From positions 1 to 42,337 of the forward strand of contig JAGMBS010000003.1 of the NCBI GenBank assembly GCA_023129575.1: a stretch of 42,337 nt of DNA, in the 5' to 3' direction. The position numbers were made by a program, and so were the translations under genes. The notes beneath the pieces were generated by a model. It did no database searches. It was not told the DNA's origin and was given only the letters and a program-made list of their open reading frames with translations. Positions 7,001 through 14,650 of the stretch are shown one piece after another; position 1 is the first letter of the stretch, and the number at the start of each line of letters is the position of its first letter. Source of the stretch: Minisyncoccota bacterium. Lineage in GTDB: Bacteria > Patescibacteriota > Minisyncoccia > Phycocordibacterales > UBA12079.

Positions 7001-9559
7001 ATAGACAATAGCGGCAACGTCGGCATAGGGACGACGACGCCACAGGCGGCATTAGATATCCAAAAACCCGCGACGGGGGATTATCTAAACATATCAAATG
7101 ACTTGCACGGGGACATAGTTACGGTCAATAGTTCGGGAAATCTCGGCATCGGCACGACGGCACCTACAGCCAAGTTAGACATAGACGGCACATCTAAATT
7201 TGGTGGAATAATAAATACAGGTGGTAATTGGATAAGCGGAGACGGAGGTGCGGAGGGAATTAGTGTTGACAGCGATGGAAAAGTCGGCATCGGCACGACG
7301 GAGCCAGAGGCGAAGTTGCATATGAAATCAGCATCCGCAGTGATAGCCAAATTTGAAGGAACAGGATCAAATGATGCTTTTCTTTCTTTTGATGTTCCTG
7401 CTACTCGTAATGCACTTATGGAATTTAAAGAAAACGATGTTGGTAAATGGTATATTGGAAATGTAGCGGCTAATGATAGATTTGAATTTCATAATGGTAC
7501 TAGTGAAGTTTTTTCAATTTTAAGTTCGGGCAACGTCGGCATCGGGACGACGAGTCCGAGTAGATTATTTCATGTGAGTCATGCTACTACTAATGATGTT
7601 GCTCAGTTTGAAAGTTTAGACGAGAAGGCTGGAATAATTTTAGCTGACCCAACTGGGAGTGTAGCATTAGAAACTATCGGTGGTGATTTTAGGGTGGATG
7701 TTACTGGTGATGGGAATTATGAGTTTTATGTCAAAGAGGACGGCAACATCGGCATCGGCACAACGGGGCCGGATGAGAAGTTGCATGTTAAAGGCGGAGT
7801 TTGCATTACAGACAGCGATACTTGCGCCGGCTCTCCAGGCGATGGCGATATATGGATACTTGGCAATATGTCCGCTCTCTCTGTTACCGACCGCACGCCC
7901 ATTTTTGAAGGCGACGCTTTGTCTGAAATCAAAAAAATTAAGGGAAAAGACGGGAAAATTGACCACTCCACTTTGCCGGAATTTGTGCGGGCGGAGATAG
8001 AAAAACCAATTTTTGAAAAACGGGAAGTGGAAGAAGAATTTTTTGACGAGGAATTAAATAAGACAATAATTAAATTGGTTGAAAAGGATACGCAAATCGG
8101 AACCCGCGTGGCAACAGAAAGAAATCTTGGCAATATGATTTCAATGAATGTGAGGGCTATTCAGCAATTGGCGGAAAAAATGGGAAACAAGGTTTTCAAG
8201 GGCGATGTCATCAATTACAACGCCGGGCAATTGGCGTTGGAAAATGACAGCGGCGAGCCGCAAATGAAAATCGCTTTTGACGCCGAAAATTTTGCCGAGC
8301 TGCAAGTTAACGCGGTCGGGGATTTGACGATTACGACGGCCGGCGCCGATTTGAATTTGCCGAACGACAATTTGTCTGTTTGTTCGGGGGGAGCGTGTCC
8401 GGCGGCCGCGCGTCAAATGAACGGCGCCGGCAACTTAACAGTGGAGAATACCGCTTTTGTCGCCGGAGCTTTGGGTGTCGGCACCAGCAGTCCGGACCGC
8501 GTTTTTAATGTTTTTGAAACGGCCGCGCGCCCGCAGATGAAAATTTCTTATGACACCGATAATTACGCCGAGCTGCAGGTCTCGGCCGCGGGGGATTTGG
8601 CCTTGAGCGCGCGCGGAGGCGACATTCGCCTGCCGAATGAAAATTTGGCTATTTGCTCGGGCGGCGCCTGCCCTGCTTCCGCCGGCCTTCTAACAGGAGC
8701 GGGAAATTTAACGGTGGAAAATACGGTCTTTGTGGCGGGCGCCTTGGGCGTGGGAACCGCTCGACCCGGCCGCGCTTTGGATGTTTTTGAAACGCGCACC
8801 AGCCCGCAGATGAGAATTTCCTATGATGAGGATTTGTATTCCGAACTGAATGTCTCCGCCACGGGCGATCTTATAATTTCAGCCCGGGGCGGCGATGTCT
8901 CCATTTTAAACGAGAATTTTAAGATTTGTTCGGAAAACGGCTGTCCGGCGGAAGCAAACCTCTTAAACGGCGCGGGCAATCTGGTGGTGGAAAACAGCAT
9001 TTTGGCCTTGGGCGGCATCGGAATAAACACCGCCTCCCCGTCTTATACTTTGGATGTGAACGGCACCTTGCGGGCTTATGGAATTACGGACGCTTCGGAT
9101 GAGCGGTTAAAAACAAATATCCAAAATCTAAGTGAACTTGGACGTGAGACGTCCAAGTTGAATTTGAACTTGGACGTCTCACGTCCAAGTGGGTCAAGTG
9201 GATTAAACGGGACTCTGGCTAAAATCAACAATCTCCGCGGAGTAACTTTTCATTGGCGCAATGCCGACTTGGGAACTGCTCGGCAAATCGGACTGATTGC
9301 GCAAGAATTGGAAATAGAATATCCGGAACTTGTGAGCACCGATAACAAAGGTTTTAAATCAATTCAATACGGCAAATTCACGGCGGTTTTGCTGGAGGCC
9401 GTCAAAGAATTATTTAGTATGAGCCGAACAATTGAATACAGATCCGCGAATTTGGAGAACCGAACGGCGGATTTGGAAAAGCAAAACAAATTGCTCGCGG
9501 CCAAAACAGAAAAATTGGAAGAGCGTCTGCGCGCCCTTGAGCAAATACTTGTCCAATAA
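4031..9559 (+). CDS. Giant repetitive surface/fibre protein with C-terminal Peptidase_S74-type intramolecular chaperone domain
   Basis: Hydrophobic N-terminal segment (SLAAFVLLFSLIFSPFNSAFSFA), many 'GN(V/I)GIGTTxP' fibre repeats, C-terminal 'DASDERLKTNIQNL...LRGVTFHWRN...QIGLIAQELEIEYPELV...SIQYGKFTAVLLEAVKEL' typical of S74 chaperone domains. Confidence 0.88.
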   Translation: MKIEINKKITVKKAAKERLNRLSRSLAAFVLLFSLIFSPFNSAFSFAEDNESSGFLNFKTGLNATAFFVFKTINSWFQISDSDSEQKKSQTEGSFLQSQTETIAEGGRATPALPLAPADSSAAETQISAGQKLIKKIAQLSPPAILPQALSVQSAGISQEELARELNILENSLKAEIYRMASQLAPAAPAAQTPASNFQAIALSQRIDNLDQVTISNATISKSTFSGSTGTITDLTATDLTATDFTTANLSASNNSYFTALSQGSIPFIGASGLLLQDNTNLFWDDTNNRLGLGTITPNYTLDVSGDIRTSATLYASTTEITNLTITTASSTQLTVSDKSWLGTVLGGTWQGTIIGDDYITKTGDWSGTVSGSYTGFGNDFYTYFNATSTNALAEGASNLYWTQNRWDQAMTATTTLPTITTLLNLTNASTTQLTVSDKSWIGTVLGGTWQGTSITDTYIDDDITLTNITQITSRAISDTSGTLLVGRGGTGLTTLTSGSILYADGDDNLTALASSTDGYVLVLDANGRPSWNDFTGTGKVVYDTSPTFTTGITVPADSISHTELSEGDAFTWTGSHSFSGAGDIDLPADSVDAGDVNFNYAASGSEGGSATSGDSASAFFSTGTIEHEYGGLQADVGSYAGLLSITGGATAQVDSVSELNALLLGESVASTTNVWADAYISSASTWNAKWDALSDISLAHKSIFVGDSSGHPVATSTITVLDSGFVGIGTTVIGTPNQLWSSGTPIVEIGGVTSNMYSLLNLAGKDNDDGANVAVITFNNMENSDASDATSQNLAAIYAQTETSDSNAGDDSGGHLVFLTKPEAGTAAERMRIDSDGNIGIGTTTPTALTHILQTGATDAFRVDDELADTSPFVIDDDGNVGIGTDSPTSKLHLPSENDETTPTLSFGDGDSGFYERNDDELAVSLGGVGKFYFGSSWVRYLGNGWLLKNSNTSSTNPAFSFEGDVDTGIGRAGANELSLITGATERIRIDNSGNVGIGTTTPQAALDIQKPATGDYLNISNDLHGDIVTVNSSGNLGIGTTAPTAKLDIDGTSKFGGIINTGGNWISGDGGAEGISVDSDGKVGIGTTEPEAKLHMKSASAVIAKFEGTGSNDAFLSFDVPATRNALMEFKENDVGKWYIGNVAANDRFEFHNGTSEVFSILSSGNVGIGTTSPSRLFHVSHATTNDVAQFESLDEKAGIILADPTGSVALETIGGDFRVDVTGDGNYEFYVKEDGNIGIGTTGPDEKLHVKGGVCITDSDTCAGSPGDGDIWILGNMSALSVTDRTPIFEGDALSEIKKIKGKDGKIDHSTLPEFVRAEIEKPIFEKREVEEEFFDEELNKTIIKLVEKDTQIGTRVATERNLGNMISMNVRAIQQLAEKMGNKVFKGDVINYNAGQLALENDSGEPQMKIAFDAENFAELQVNAVGDLTITTAGADLNLPNDNLSVCSGGACPAAARQMNGAGNLTVENTAFVAGALGVGTSSPDRVFNVFETAARPQMKISYDTDNYAELQVSAAGDLALSARGGDIRLPNENLAICSGGACPASAGLLTGAGNLTVENTVFVAGALGVGTARPGRALDVFETRTSPQMRISYDEDLYSELNVSATGDLIISARGGDVSILNENFKICSENGCPAEANLLNGAGNLVVENSILALGGIGINTASPSYTLDVNGTLRAYGITDASDERLKTNIQNLSELGRETSKLNLNLDVSRPSGSSGLNGTLAKINNLRGVTFHWRNADLGTARQIGLIAQELEIEYPELVSTDNKGFKSIQYGKFTAVLLEAVKELFSMSRTIEYRSANLENRTADLEKQNKLLAAKTEKLEERLRALEQILVQ
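4076..4107. repeat. 32-bp palindrome at the N-terminal end of the fibre gene
   Basis: AAGGAACGGCTCAAC-AG-GTTGAGCCGTTCCTT; shares GAACGGCTCAA/TTGAGCCGTTC arms with 16596-16621. Confidence 0.85.
4342..4370. repeat. GC-rich palindrome in the fibre gene
   Basis: GGAGGGCGGGCG-CGCGA-CGCCCGCCCTCC. Confidence 0.8.
8258..9076 (+). repeat. Three diverged tandem 273-bp (91-aa) repeats inside the fibre gene
   Basis: 'PQMKIAFD', 'PQMKISYD' and 'PQMRISYD' start at 8258, 8531 and 8804, exactly 273 bp apart; each unit includes a Cys pair (CSGGACP/CSENGCP) and GAGNL.VEN. Confidence 0.85.
9136..9158. repeat. REP family 1, copy 7 (GAG), in the S74 region of the fibre gene
   Basis: Exact copy; encodes LGRETSK; paired with 9168-9190. 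Confidence 0.95.
9168..9190. repeat. REP family 1, copy 8 (CTC)
   Basis: Exact copy; encodes LDVSRPS; inverted partner of copy 7. Confidence 0.95.
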
Positions 9560-9570
9560 ATTTCCAATTC

Positions 9571-9598
9571 TTGACTTCATATTTTTAACTTATATAAT
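9571..9598 (+). promoter_or_regulatory. Sigma70-like promoter
   Basis: TTGACT-16 bp-TATAAT; ATG at 9605 is 6 nt after the -10. Confidence 0.65.
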
Positions 9599-9604
9599 TT
9601 AAGT

Positions 9605-9979
9605 ATGAGAAAAAATCGCGAAAAAGAAATCGTCACAAATAAATTTTTAGAAAAAACATTAAAACGCTCTTTTGACGATTTTGCCGTTATTATGGCAAAA
9701 AGTTTTACTTTTTCTGATAAGCGGTCTGATAAATTGAAAAAACATTTTCTTTCCGCAAAAATGAGTATAGAAGAAAATTTTATTTCGGTTCATCAAGAGC
9801 TTGCTCAAATTAGACAGGAAATAAATATGCTCAGTATGGAAGTTGTCAGATTAAAAAGCAAAGTAGATTTAATTTCTGAAACAGAAAAAGAAGATACGGA
9901 GGTCTTATTTAAAGATATGGAAAAATTAAAAATCCGAGTGTCTGAATTGGATAAACAAGTCCAATTTGTCAAAAATTAA
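9605..9979 (+). CDS. Hypothetical coiled-coil protein
   Basis: 124-aa ORF, heptad-like charged helix (QELAQIRQEINMLSMEVVRLKSKVDL), good promoter directly upstream. Confidence 0.65.
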   Translation: MRKNREKEIVTNKFLEKTLKRSFDDFAVIMAKSFTFSDKRSDKLKKHFLSAKMSIEENFISVHQELAQIRQEINMLSMEVVRLKSKVDLISETEKEDTEVLFKDMEKLKIRVSELDKQVQFVKN

Positions 9980-10029
9980 ACTCCCGAATTCTTTTGAGCT
10001 CTTTGATTTATAAAAAATTCGGGAGTTTT
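9978..10029 (+). terminator. Putative intrinsic terminator
   Basis: AAACTCCCGAATT (9978-9990) pairs with AATTCGGGAGTTT (10016-10028) and is followed by T; overlaps the 3' end of the 9605-9979 gene. Confidence 0.45.
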
Positions 10030-10381
10030 GAGTTCCTGAACTTGGGAGATAAAACGCTTTTCACGGCTCAACAAAGCCATATAATTTTTGACATTGAACG
10101 CGGTTGTTGTTTAAAGCCATATTTTCTCCAATTCCCTTAAAATCAGCCTAATTTTATGTGAAATACCCCTTTTTACCCATTTTTTCTATCAAATTTTCAG
10201 GAGTTTTTACCAAAATTTGCCTCATTTCGCCCCAAAATTTGCCTTTCCCAAATATCCGTCCTATAATTCCCAAAAAGCGAGAGTTATTATTAGTTTAATT
10301 TTGAATTTCAAATTTTGAATTTTGATTCAATTTTGAATGATTGAATTTTTAATTTTTAAAAAATTATGAATTTTAATTTGC

Positions 10382-10528
10382 AAAAAAGAAATTCAGGAAA
10401 CTAAACATTGGTTAAAAATGGCAGTTGTGGCTGTTCCGAATAAAAAAATTGAAGCAAGAAAATTATGGAAAGAAGCTCAAGAATTAACTCTGATTTTTGG
10501 TAAAATTGTTTCAACATTAAATCATTAG
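10382..10528 (+). pseudogene. 3' remnant of a four-helix-bundle (S23-like) protein gene
   Basis: Reading frame KKEIQETKHWLKMAVVAVPNKKIEARKLWKEAQELTLIFGKIVSTLNH*, typical of the C-terminus of four-helix-bundle proteins, with no N-terminal half or start. Confidence 0.6.
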
Positions 10529-10575
10529 AAATTAAATTATTCAATCAAAATTCAAAATTCGAAATTCATTTAACT

Positions 10576-11082
10576 ATGTTCAAAAAATACCAACCCAATT
10601 TTCGCTCTAAATTTTCCGCGGGCGGCCGGGGAAAACGAGGCGGTTTTCGCGTGCGCGGCCCGATTAAAAGTTTCCGCGATTTGGATGTTTATACCAAAAG
10701 CACGGCTTTGTCGGCGGAGATTTTTGCTTTGCGCGCTCCCAAGAATTTTGAATTGGACGAGGAATTGAAAATTCTAAAAGACCTTTCCAAATATATTCCC
10801 AAGATGATCGCGGAAAGTTACGGCAACCGTTTTGATAATTTTGCCGTGGCGGAACGAAAATTGGAAAAAACGGCTGAAATTATCACGGCGATTATTTCCA
10901 AACTTGATTTTATAATTTTGGTTCTCAAAGGCAAAGAAAAAATTTCTCTCGCGGAAGAAATTAAAGAATTCCAGGAAAAAATGGAACGGCTGTTAAAAGA
11001 TTATTCCACTCTCCGCGCTAAAACATTAAATCTCAAAAGGGCTTGGATTAGAATTAACGAAAATTTCAACAAAAAAACTTAG
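10576..11082 (+). CDS. Four-helix-bundle-like protein with basic N-terminus
   Basis: 168-aa ORF, 'IKSFRDLDVYTKSTALSAEIF...ESYGNRFDNFAVAERKLEKTAEII'; all-helical; Gly/Arg-rich N-terminus (SAGGRGKRGGFRVRG). Confidence 0.6.
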   Translation: MFKKYQPNFRSKFSAGGRGKRGGFRVRGPIKSFRDLDVYTKSTALSAEIFALRAPKNFELDEELKILKDLSKYIPKMIAESYGNRFDNFAVAERKLEKTAEIITAIISKLDFIILVLKGKEKISLAEEIKEFQEKMERLLKDYSTLRAKTLNLKRAWIRINENFNKKT

Positions 11083-11100
11083 GCATTAGATGCCTAAGTT
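11076..11100. repeat. 25-bp palindrome 11-3-11 at a gene junction
   Basis: AACTTAGGCAT-TAG-ATGCCTAAGTT; contains the upstream stop TAG (11080-11082) and the downstream ATG (11090-11092). Confidence 0.85.
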
Positions 11101-12181
11101 AATGTGTATCTGTATGAGAAAAGAAAAGGAAAAAGAAAAAAAAGAAAAAATATTGACGCATTGCCCTTATTGTCAGGGTAAAACAATCGTTAAAAGCGGA
11201 GTGAGAAAGAAAAAACATGAAGCGGTCCAGATTTATTATTGCAAAAATTGCGAGAAAAAATTTGTGTCCGGAGTAACCAAAAATTTAACCTACCCCTTGC
11301 GGGTAATTTTGGAAGCGATTACCAATTATAATTCTTTTAATTCTTTGGAGGAAGCGGCTCAAATGGCGGGGGAAAAATACGGCTTGCCGGTGAGCGCCCA
11401 GAATGTCAATAATTGGCTGAAAGGTTTTAAGGAATATCTGCCCTTTGCCCGAATGCGGGATTATATCGCGAAAAAATACGACAAGCGGGATATTTTTGTC
11501 CGGTCCAAATTATTTCACGGCCAAATTTATGATTTTATATATCACCGCGCAAAATTAAATTGTATTTTGGATGAATTTTTTAAGCATCAAAAATTCAAGC
11601 CCTTGCAAAGTTTTTTGGAAATTATTGACGCCGAATGCCCCCACCAGATTTTTCAGGAGAGCTCCAAACGGGCGTCCGAATATAAAAATGTTTTCAATTT
11701 GGACCAGGTTAAAATCACTCCCCGCCCCAATTTTGCCGTGAAAATGGCGCGGCTTGTTATCCAAACGGTGTTGAATAACAAACTTCGCCACGAGGTCCTG
11801 CAGAATTTTATGCTGGTTAATGATTCGGTAACCGTGGCGACGGAGCTGCCGATCTTGCTGGACAAGGCGGACCTTGACCATTATAAAAACACTTTGAAAT
11901 TTGTCACGCCCTTGGAATTGGCGGAGGGCGAAGTCATAACCGGCCATATTGACATAGTGCAAGTCAGAAACGGGGCGGTGCATATTTTGGATTATAAGCC
12001 GAGTGCCAAAAAAGTTAAACCGCTTGAGCAATTGACGATTTACGCTCTCGCCCTGTCCCGTTTAACCGGTTTGAAACTTTTTCATTTCAAATGCGCCTGG
12101 TTTGACGAGAATGATTATTTTGAGTTTTATCCTCTCCATGTCGTAATGAAAAAGAAGAAAAATAAAGCGGCCGTCCGATAG
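11090..12181 (+). CDS. Transposase-type Zn-ribbon + HTH-like region fused to a PD-(D/E)XK (RecB/Cas4-like) nuclease domain; start may be 11102
   Basis: 'CPYCQGKTIVKSGVRKKKHEAVQIYYCKNCEKKF' CxxC...CxxC ribbon; 'SLEEAAQMAGEKYGLPVSAQNVNNWLKGF' HTH-like; 'GHIDIVQVRNGAVHILDYKPSAKKVKPLEQLTIYALALS' matches the GxxD...DYK...QLxxYA nuclease motif order. Confidence 0.7.
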   Translation: MPKLMCICMRKEKEKEKKEKILTHCPYCQGKTIVKSGVRKKKHEAVQIYYCKNCEKKFVSGVTKNLTYPLRVILEAITNYNSFNSLEEAAQMAGEKYGLPVSAQNVNNWLKGFKEYLPFARMRDYIAKKYDKRDIFVRSKLFHGQIYDFIYHRAKLNCILDEFFKHQKFKPLQSFLEIIDAECPHQIFQESSKRASEYKNVFNLDQVKITPRPNFAVKMARLVIQTVLNNKLRHEVLQNFMLVNDSVTVATELPILLDKADLDHYKNTLKFVTPLELAEGEVITGHIDIVQVRNGAVHILDYKPSAKKVKPLEQLTIYALALSRLTGLKLFHFKCAWFDENDYFEFYPLHVVMKKKKNKAAVR

Positions 12182-12282
12182 CCGGCTTGATTTTTTTGTT
12201 TTTCAATTATCCACTTGACTTGTTATTTAAAAACAAAAAATAGTATATAATATATTCACAATTCAGAATTTAATCGCGTATT

Positions 12283-14529
12283 ATGTTTGATCAAATAATT
12301 GATCTGATTAAAGAGAGTGTTACAACCGTGGTTGCTTTGGCTGTGGGCGTTTTAGGGTTGGGCGATGCGGCATTGTTTAACCCGGATGTTGTTCCGCCGG
12401 CGGAGGATATTAAGATTTCCGAAGACCTGCCCGCCGGTGAGGCGGGATTGTCGGATAACGCGGATATTTTTGAAACGCAATTGGCGAGTATCTCGCAAGC
12501 GCTGCAAGGCGATGAGGGCGGCGGCTTTGCCGCCGCCCCGACCGAGAGCGCCGACGGCGCTCTCGCGCTTGCGGAAAATACCCAAACAGCTGTTGAAAAC
12601 GAAACACAGCTTGCTCCGCTGCTCACGTCAACCGAGCCGGAAATTCGCCCGATTAATCCGATTAAATCCACCAAACAAACAAAGCCGGTGGATGTTTCGT
12701 CTCTGCTCAAAGAAGATTTTGATAAATTTGACGCTAATTTGCAAATTACGAAAATAATTGAAGACGGGGGTAATTTTTATGTTAATTATCAATTTTTGTC
12801 TTACGGAATAAAAAATAAAATTTGGACGAAAATTTTAAAGGAAAAAAAGATGCTGGTTTCCGAAACTCTTTTGGGAGAAAAAAATTTGAGCGCTTATCTT
12901 TCCGAGGAATTGGGCGAAGTGCTTGATAATGAAATTGTCTTTCTGAAAGAAGTTCAAGAAATTCAAAAAGTCAAGCAGGCCAAAACTGAAAGCGCGGCCC
13001 AAGGGGCTCAAACAATTTCATCAAAATACAGCGCCTTGATTGGTCGGGTGCTTGATGTGAATAATGAACAATTTGGCGATTATATCCCCGTTGCAACGGA
13101 AGAAAAAACAGACAATTTAATAAATGACGGCAGAGTTGATGAAGAAAAAACAGACAATTTAACAAATGACGGCCGAGTTGATAACGAAGCGCCAATTATA
13201 ATTATCCAAGGAAATAATCCGGCTTTGATTCAAATTGGTTCAAGTTATATAGATTTGGGAGCGAAAGCGGTTGATAATATCAGCAATAATTTAGATGTAA
13301 AGATTAGCGGTGATTTAGTGAATACCGAAGTTAAAGGTTCTTATTTTGTCATTTATACCGCTACTGACGAAGCCGGCAACGTCGCCACAGCGACCAGAGA
13401 AGTGATTGTTTATGATTATGGCGCCGCGCCGGAAGTGAAGCAAATTGAAAAACCGGCCGCGCCGGAACCGCTTATAGAGATTGTCACGGAAAAACCGCTT
13501 GTAAAAATTAACGCGGAACCGGCCGCGGAGGAGAAAAAGCCGGCAGCGGTTATTGAGAAAAAAGAAATAATAGCGACAACAACGGAAATTGCGGCGGACG
13601 AAACGGCCACGACAACAATAATGATGGCGGACGAAACAGCGACCACAACCGCGCCGGCGGCATCGTCGGCATCTGTGATTGAAACAATAAAGGAAGCGGC
13701 GGCAAAAACGATTGATACAACATTGGAAACATCCGGCGCTGTTGTTGAGGGAGTTGTGGAAGGCGGCAAGAAAGCGGGCCGTAAAATTGGCGAAAAAACC
13801 AAGGAAGCGGTTGAGATTATAAGCGAGACAACCGAAGCGGCCGCGGAGACAATTAGCGAGACAAGCGCCGCGGCGCTTGAACAGGTTTCCAAAGCGCTTG
13901 AAACCGTGACGGAGGAGGTTTCAGCGATGATTAAAAAAGTTCATTTTATGGAATTGCTTGGCAATATCCGTTCCGCTTTGCAATCAAGTGTCGTGGTTGC
14001 CGGCGAGGGAACCACTGAAATTTTTGAACTTATGGAACAATTTTTGCGCCCGGCGGCGGAAAATACTTATTTGATTATAAATTCGGCGGCGCGTAAAACT
14101 TATGGCGCTTTAATAAATATTTGGCAAAAAATAGGCATTAACCAAGCAATTGCTCGGATTTCAGACCGCGTCATTGCCAATATCAGCGATTATAAAAAAG
14201 AAAACGATTTGTTTGTCAAAGAAGAAAATTTTGAACCCGACGGAACCGTCGGGTTTGAACCCGACAGAACCGTCGGGTTTGAATATTCGGAATATCAAGA
14301 AAGAAATTTTACCGGTTTTGTGTTTGGTAAAACAATAGAAATAGCAATAACGGCTCTTGATAAAACAATCAATCTCGCGTCCGCGCTGACCGCGACCGTC
14401 AGAGATTTCGGCGGAATCGTCAGTTCGGATTTGAAAGATGTTGGTGCGGAAGTTGATCAAAAAATAAATGAGACGGATTTTAGCGTTAAAGCTCTGCTCA
14501 ATTTTTTCAGAAATCATCGCCCGCTCTAA
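12283..14529 (+). CDS. Large surface/secreted protein with a DUF5011/HYR-like Ig domain
   Basis: 'NNPALIQIGSSYIDLGAKAVDNISNNLDVKISGDLVNTEVKGSYFVIYTATDEAGNVATATREVIV' is typical of DUF5011-type Ig domains; long Ala/Glu/Thr-rich low-complexity region follows. Confidence 0.7.
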   Translation: MFDQIIDLIKESVTTVVALAVGVLGLGDAALFNPDVVPPAEDIKISEDLPAGEAGLSDNADIFETQLASISQALQGDEGGGFAAAPTESADGALALAENTQTAVENETQLAPLLTSTEPEIRPINPIKSTKQTKPVDVSSLLKEDFDKFDANLQITKIIEDGGNFYVNYQFLSYGIKNKIWTKILKEKKMLVSETLLGEKNLSAYLSEELGEVLDNEIVFLKEVQEIQKVKQAKTESAAQGAQTISSKYSALIGRVLDVNNEQFGDYIPVATEEKTDNLINDGRVDEEKTDNLTNDGRVDNEAPIIIIQGNNPALIQIGSSYIDLGAKAVDNISNNLDVKISGDLVNTEVKGSYFVIYTATDEAGNVATATREVIVYDYGAAPEVKQIEKPAAPEPLIEIVTEKPLVKINAEPAAEEKKPAAVIEKKEIIATTTEIAADETATTTIMMADETATTTAPAASSASVIETIKEAAAKTIDTTLETSGAVVEGVVEGGKKAGRKIGEKTKEAVEIISETTEAAAETISETSAAALEQVSKALETVTEEVSAMIKKVHFMELLGNIRSALQSSVVVAGEGTTEIFELMEQFLRPAAENTYLIINSAARKTYGALINIWQKIGINQAIARISDRVIANISDYKKENDLFVKEENFEPDGTVGFEPDRTVGFEYSEYQERNFTGFVFGKTIEIAITALDKTINLASALTATVRDFGGIVSSDLKDVGAEVDQKINETDFSVKALLNFFRNHRPL
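12516..12538. repeat. 23-bp palindrome 10-3-10 in the surface protein gene
   Basis: GGGCGGCGGC-TTT-GCCGCCGCCC. Confidence 0.75.
12543..12565. repeat. 23-bp palindrome 10-3-10, 4 bp after the previous one
   Basis: CGAGAGCGCC-GAC-GGCGCTCTCG. Confidence 0.75.
14234..14279. repeat. Two tandem 22-bp palindromes, 24-bp period
   Basis: AACCCGACGG-AA-CCGTCGGGTT (14234-14255) and AACCCGACAG-AA-CCGTCGGGTT (14258-14279); encode FEPDGTVGFEPDRTVGFE. Confidence 0.85.
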
Positions 14530-14650
14530 AAAGCTTTCTTGTTTTTGTGAAGAAATTTCGGAAAGAGATTGTTCCTCGAGGAGGAGCGAAGTGACGGAAG
14601 AGGTGCGACCTCGAGGAGAAATTTTTGAAGCAATCTAGCCGAAAGATATT

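Noticed and set aside
4031-9559. Prophage tail-fibre region
   Set aside because: S74 domain and fibre repeats are phage-like, but no other phage gene is present and neighbours are chromosomal.
10576-11082. Possible Avd-type four-helix bundle implying a diversity-generating retroelement with the fibre gene as target
   Set aside because: No reverse transcriptase, and no template/variable repeat pair noticed in the window; the helical bundle alone is not enough.
12210-12251. Promoter TTGACT...TATAAT before the 12283 gene
   Set aside because: Spacing of 25 bp between boxes is too long; the -10 alone was not enough to list.
12430-12446. CCCGCC-GGTGA-GGCGGG in the surface protein gene
   Set aside because: Only 6-bp arms; could be chance in GC-rich codons, so not listed as a repeat.
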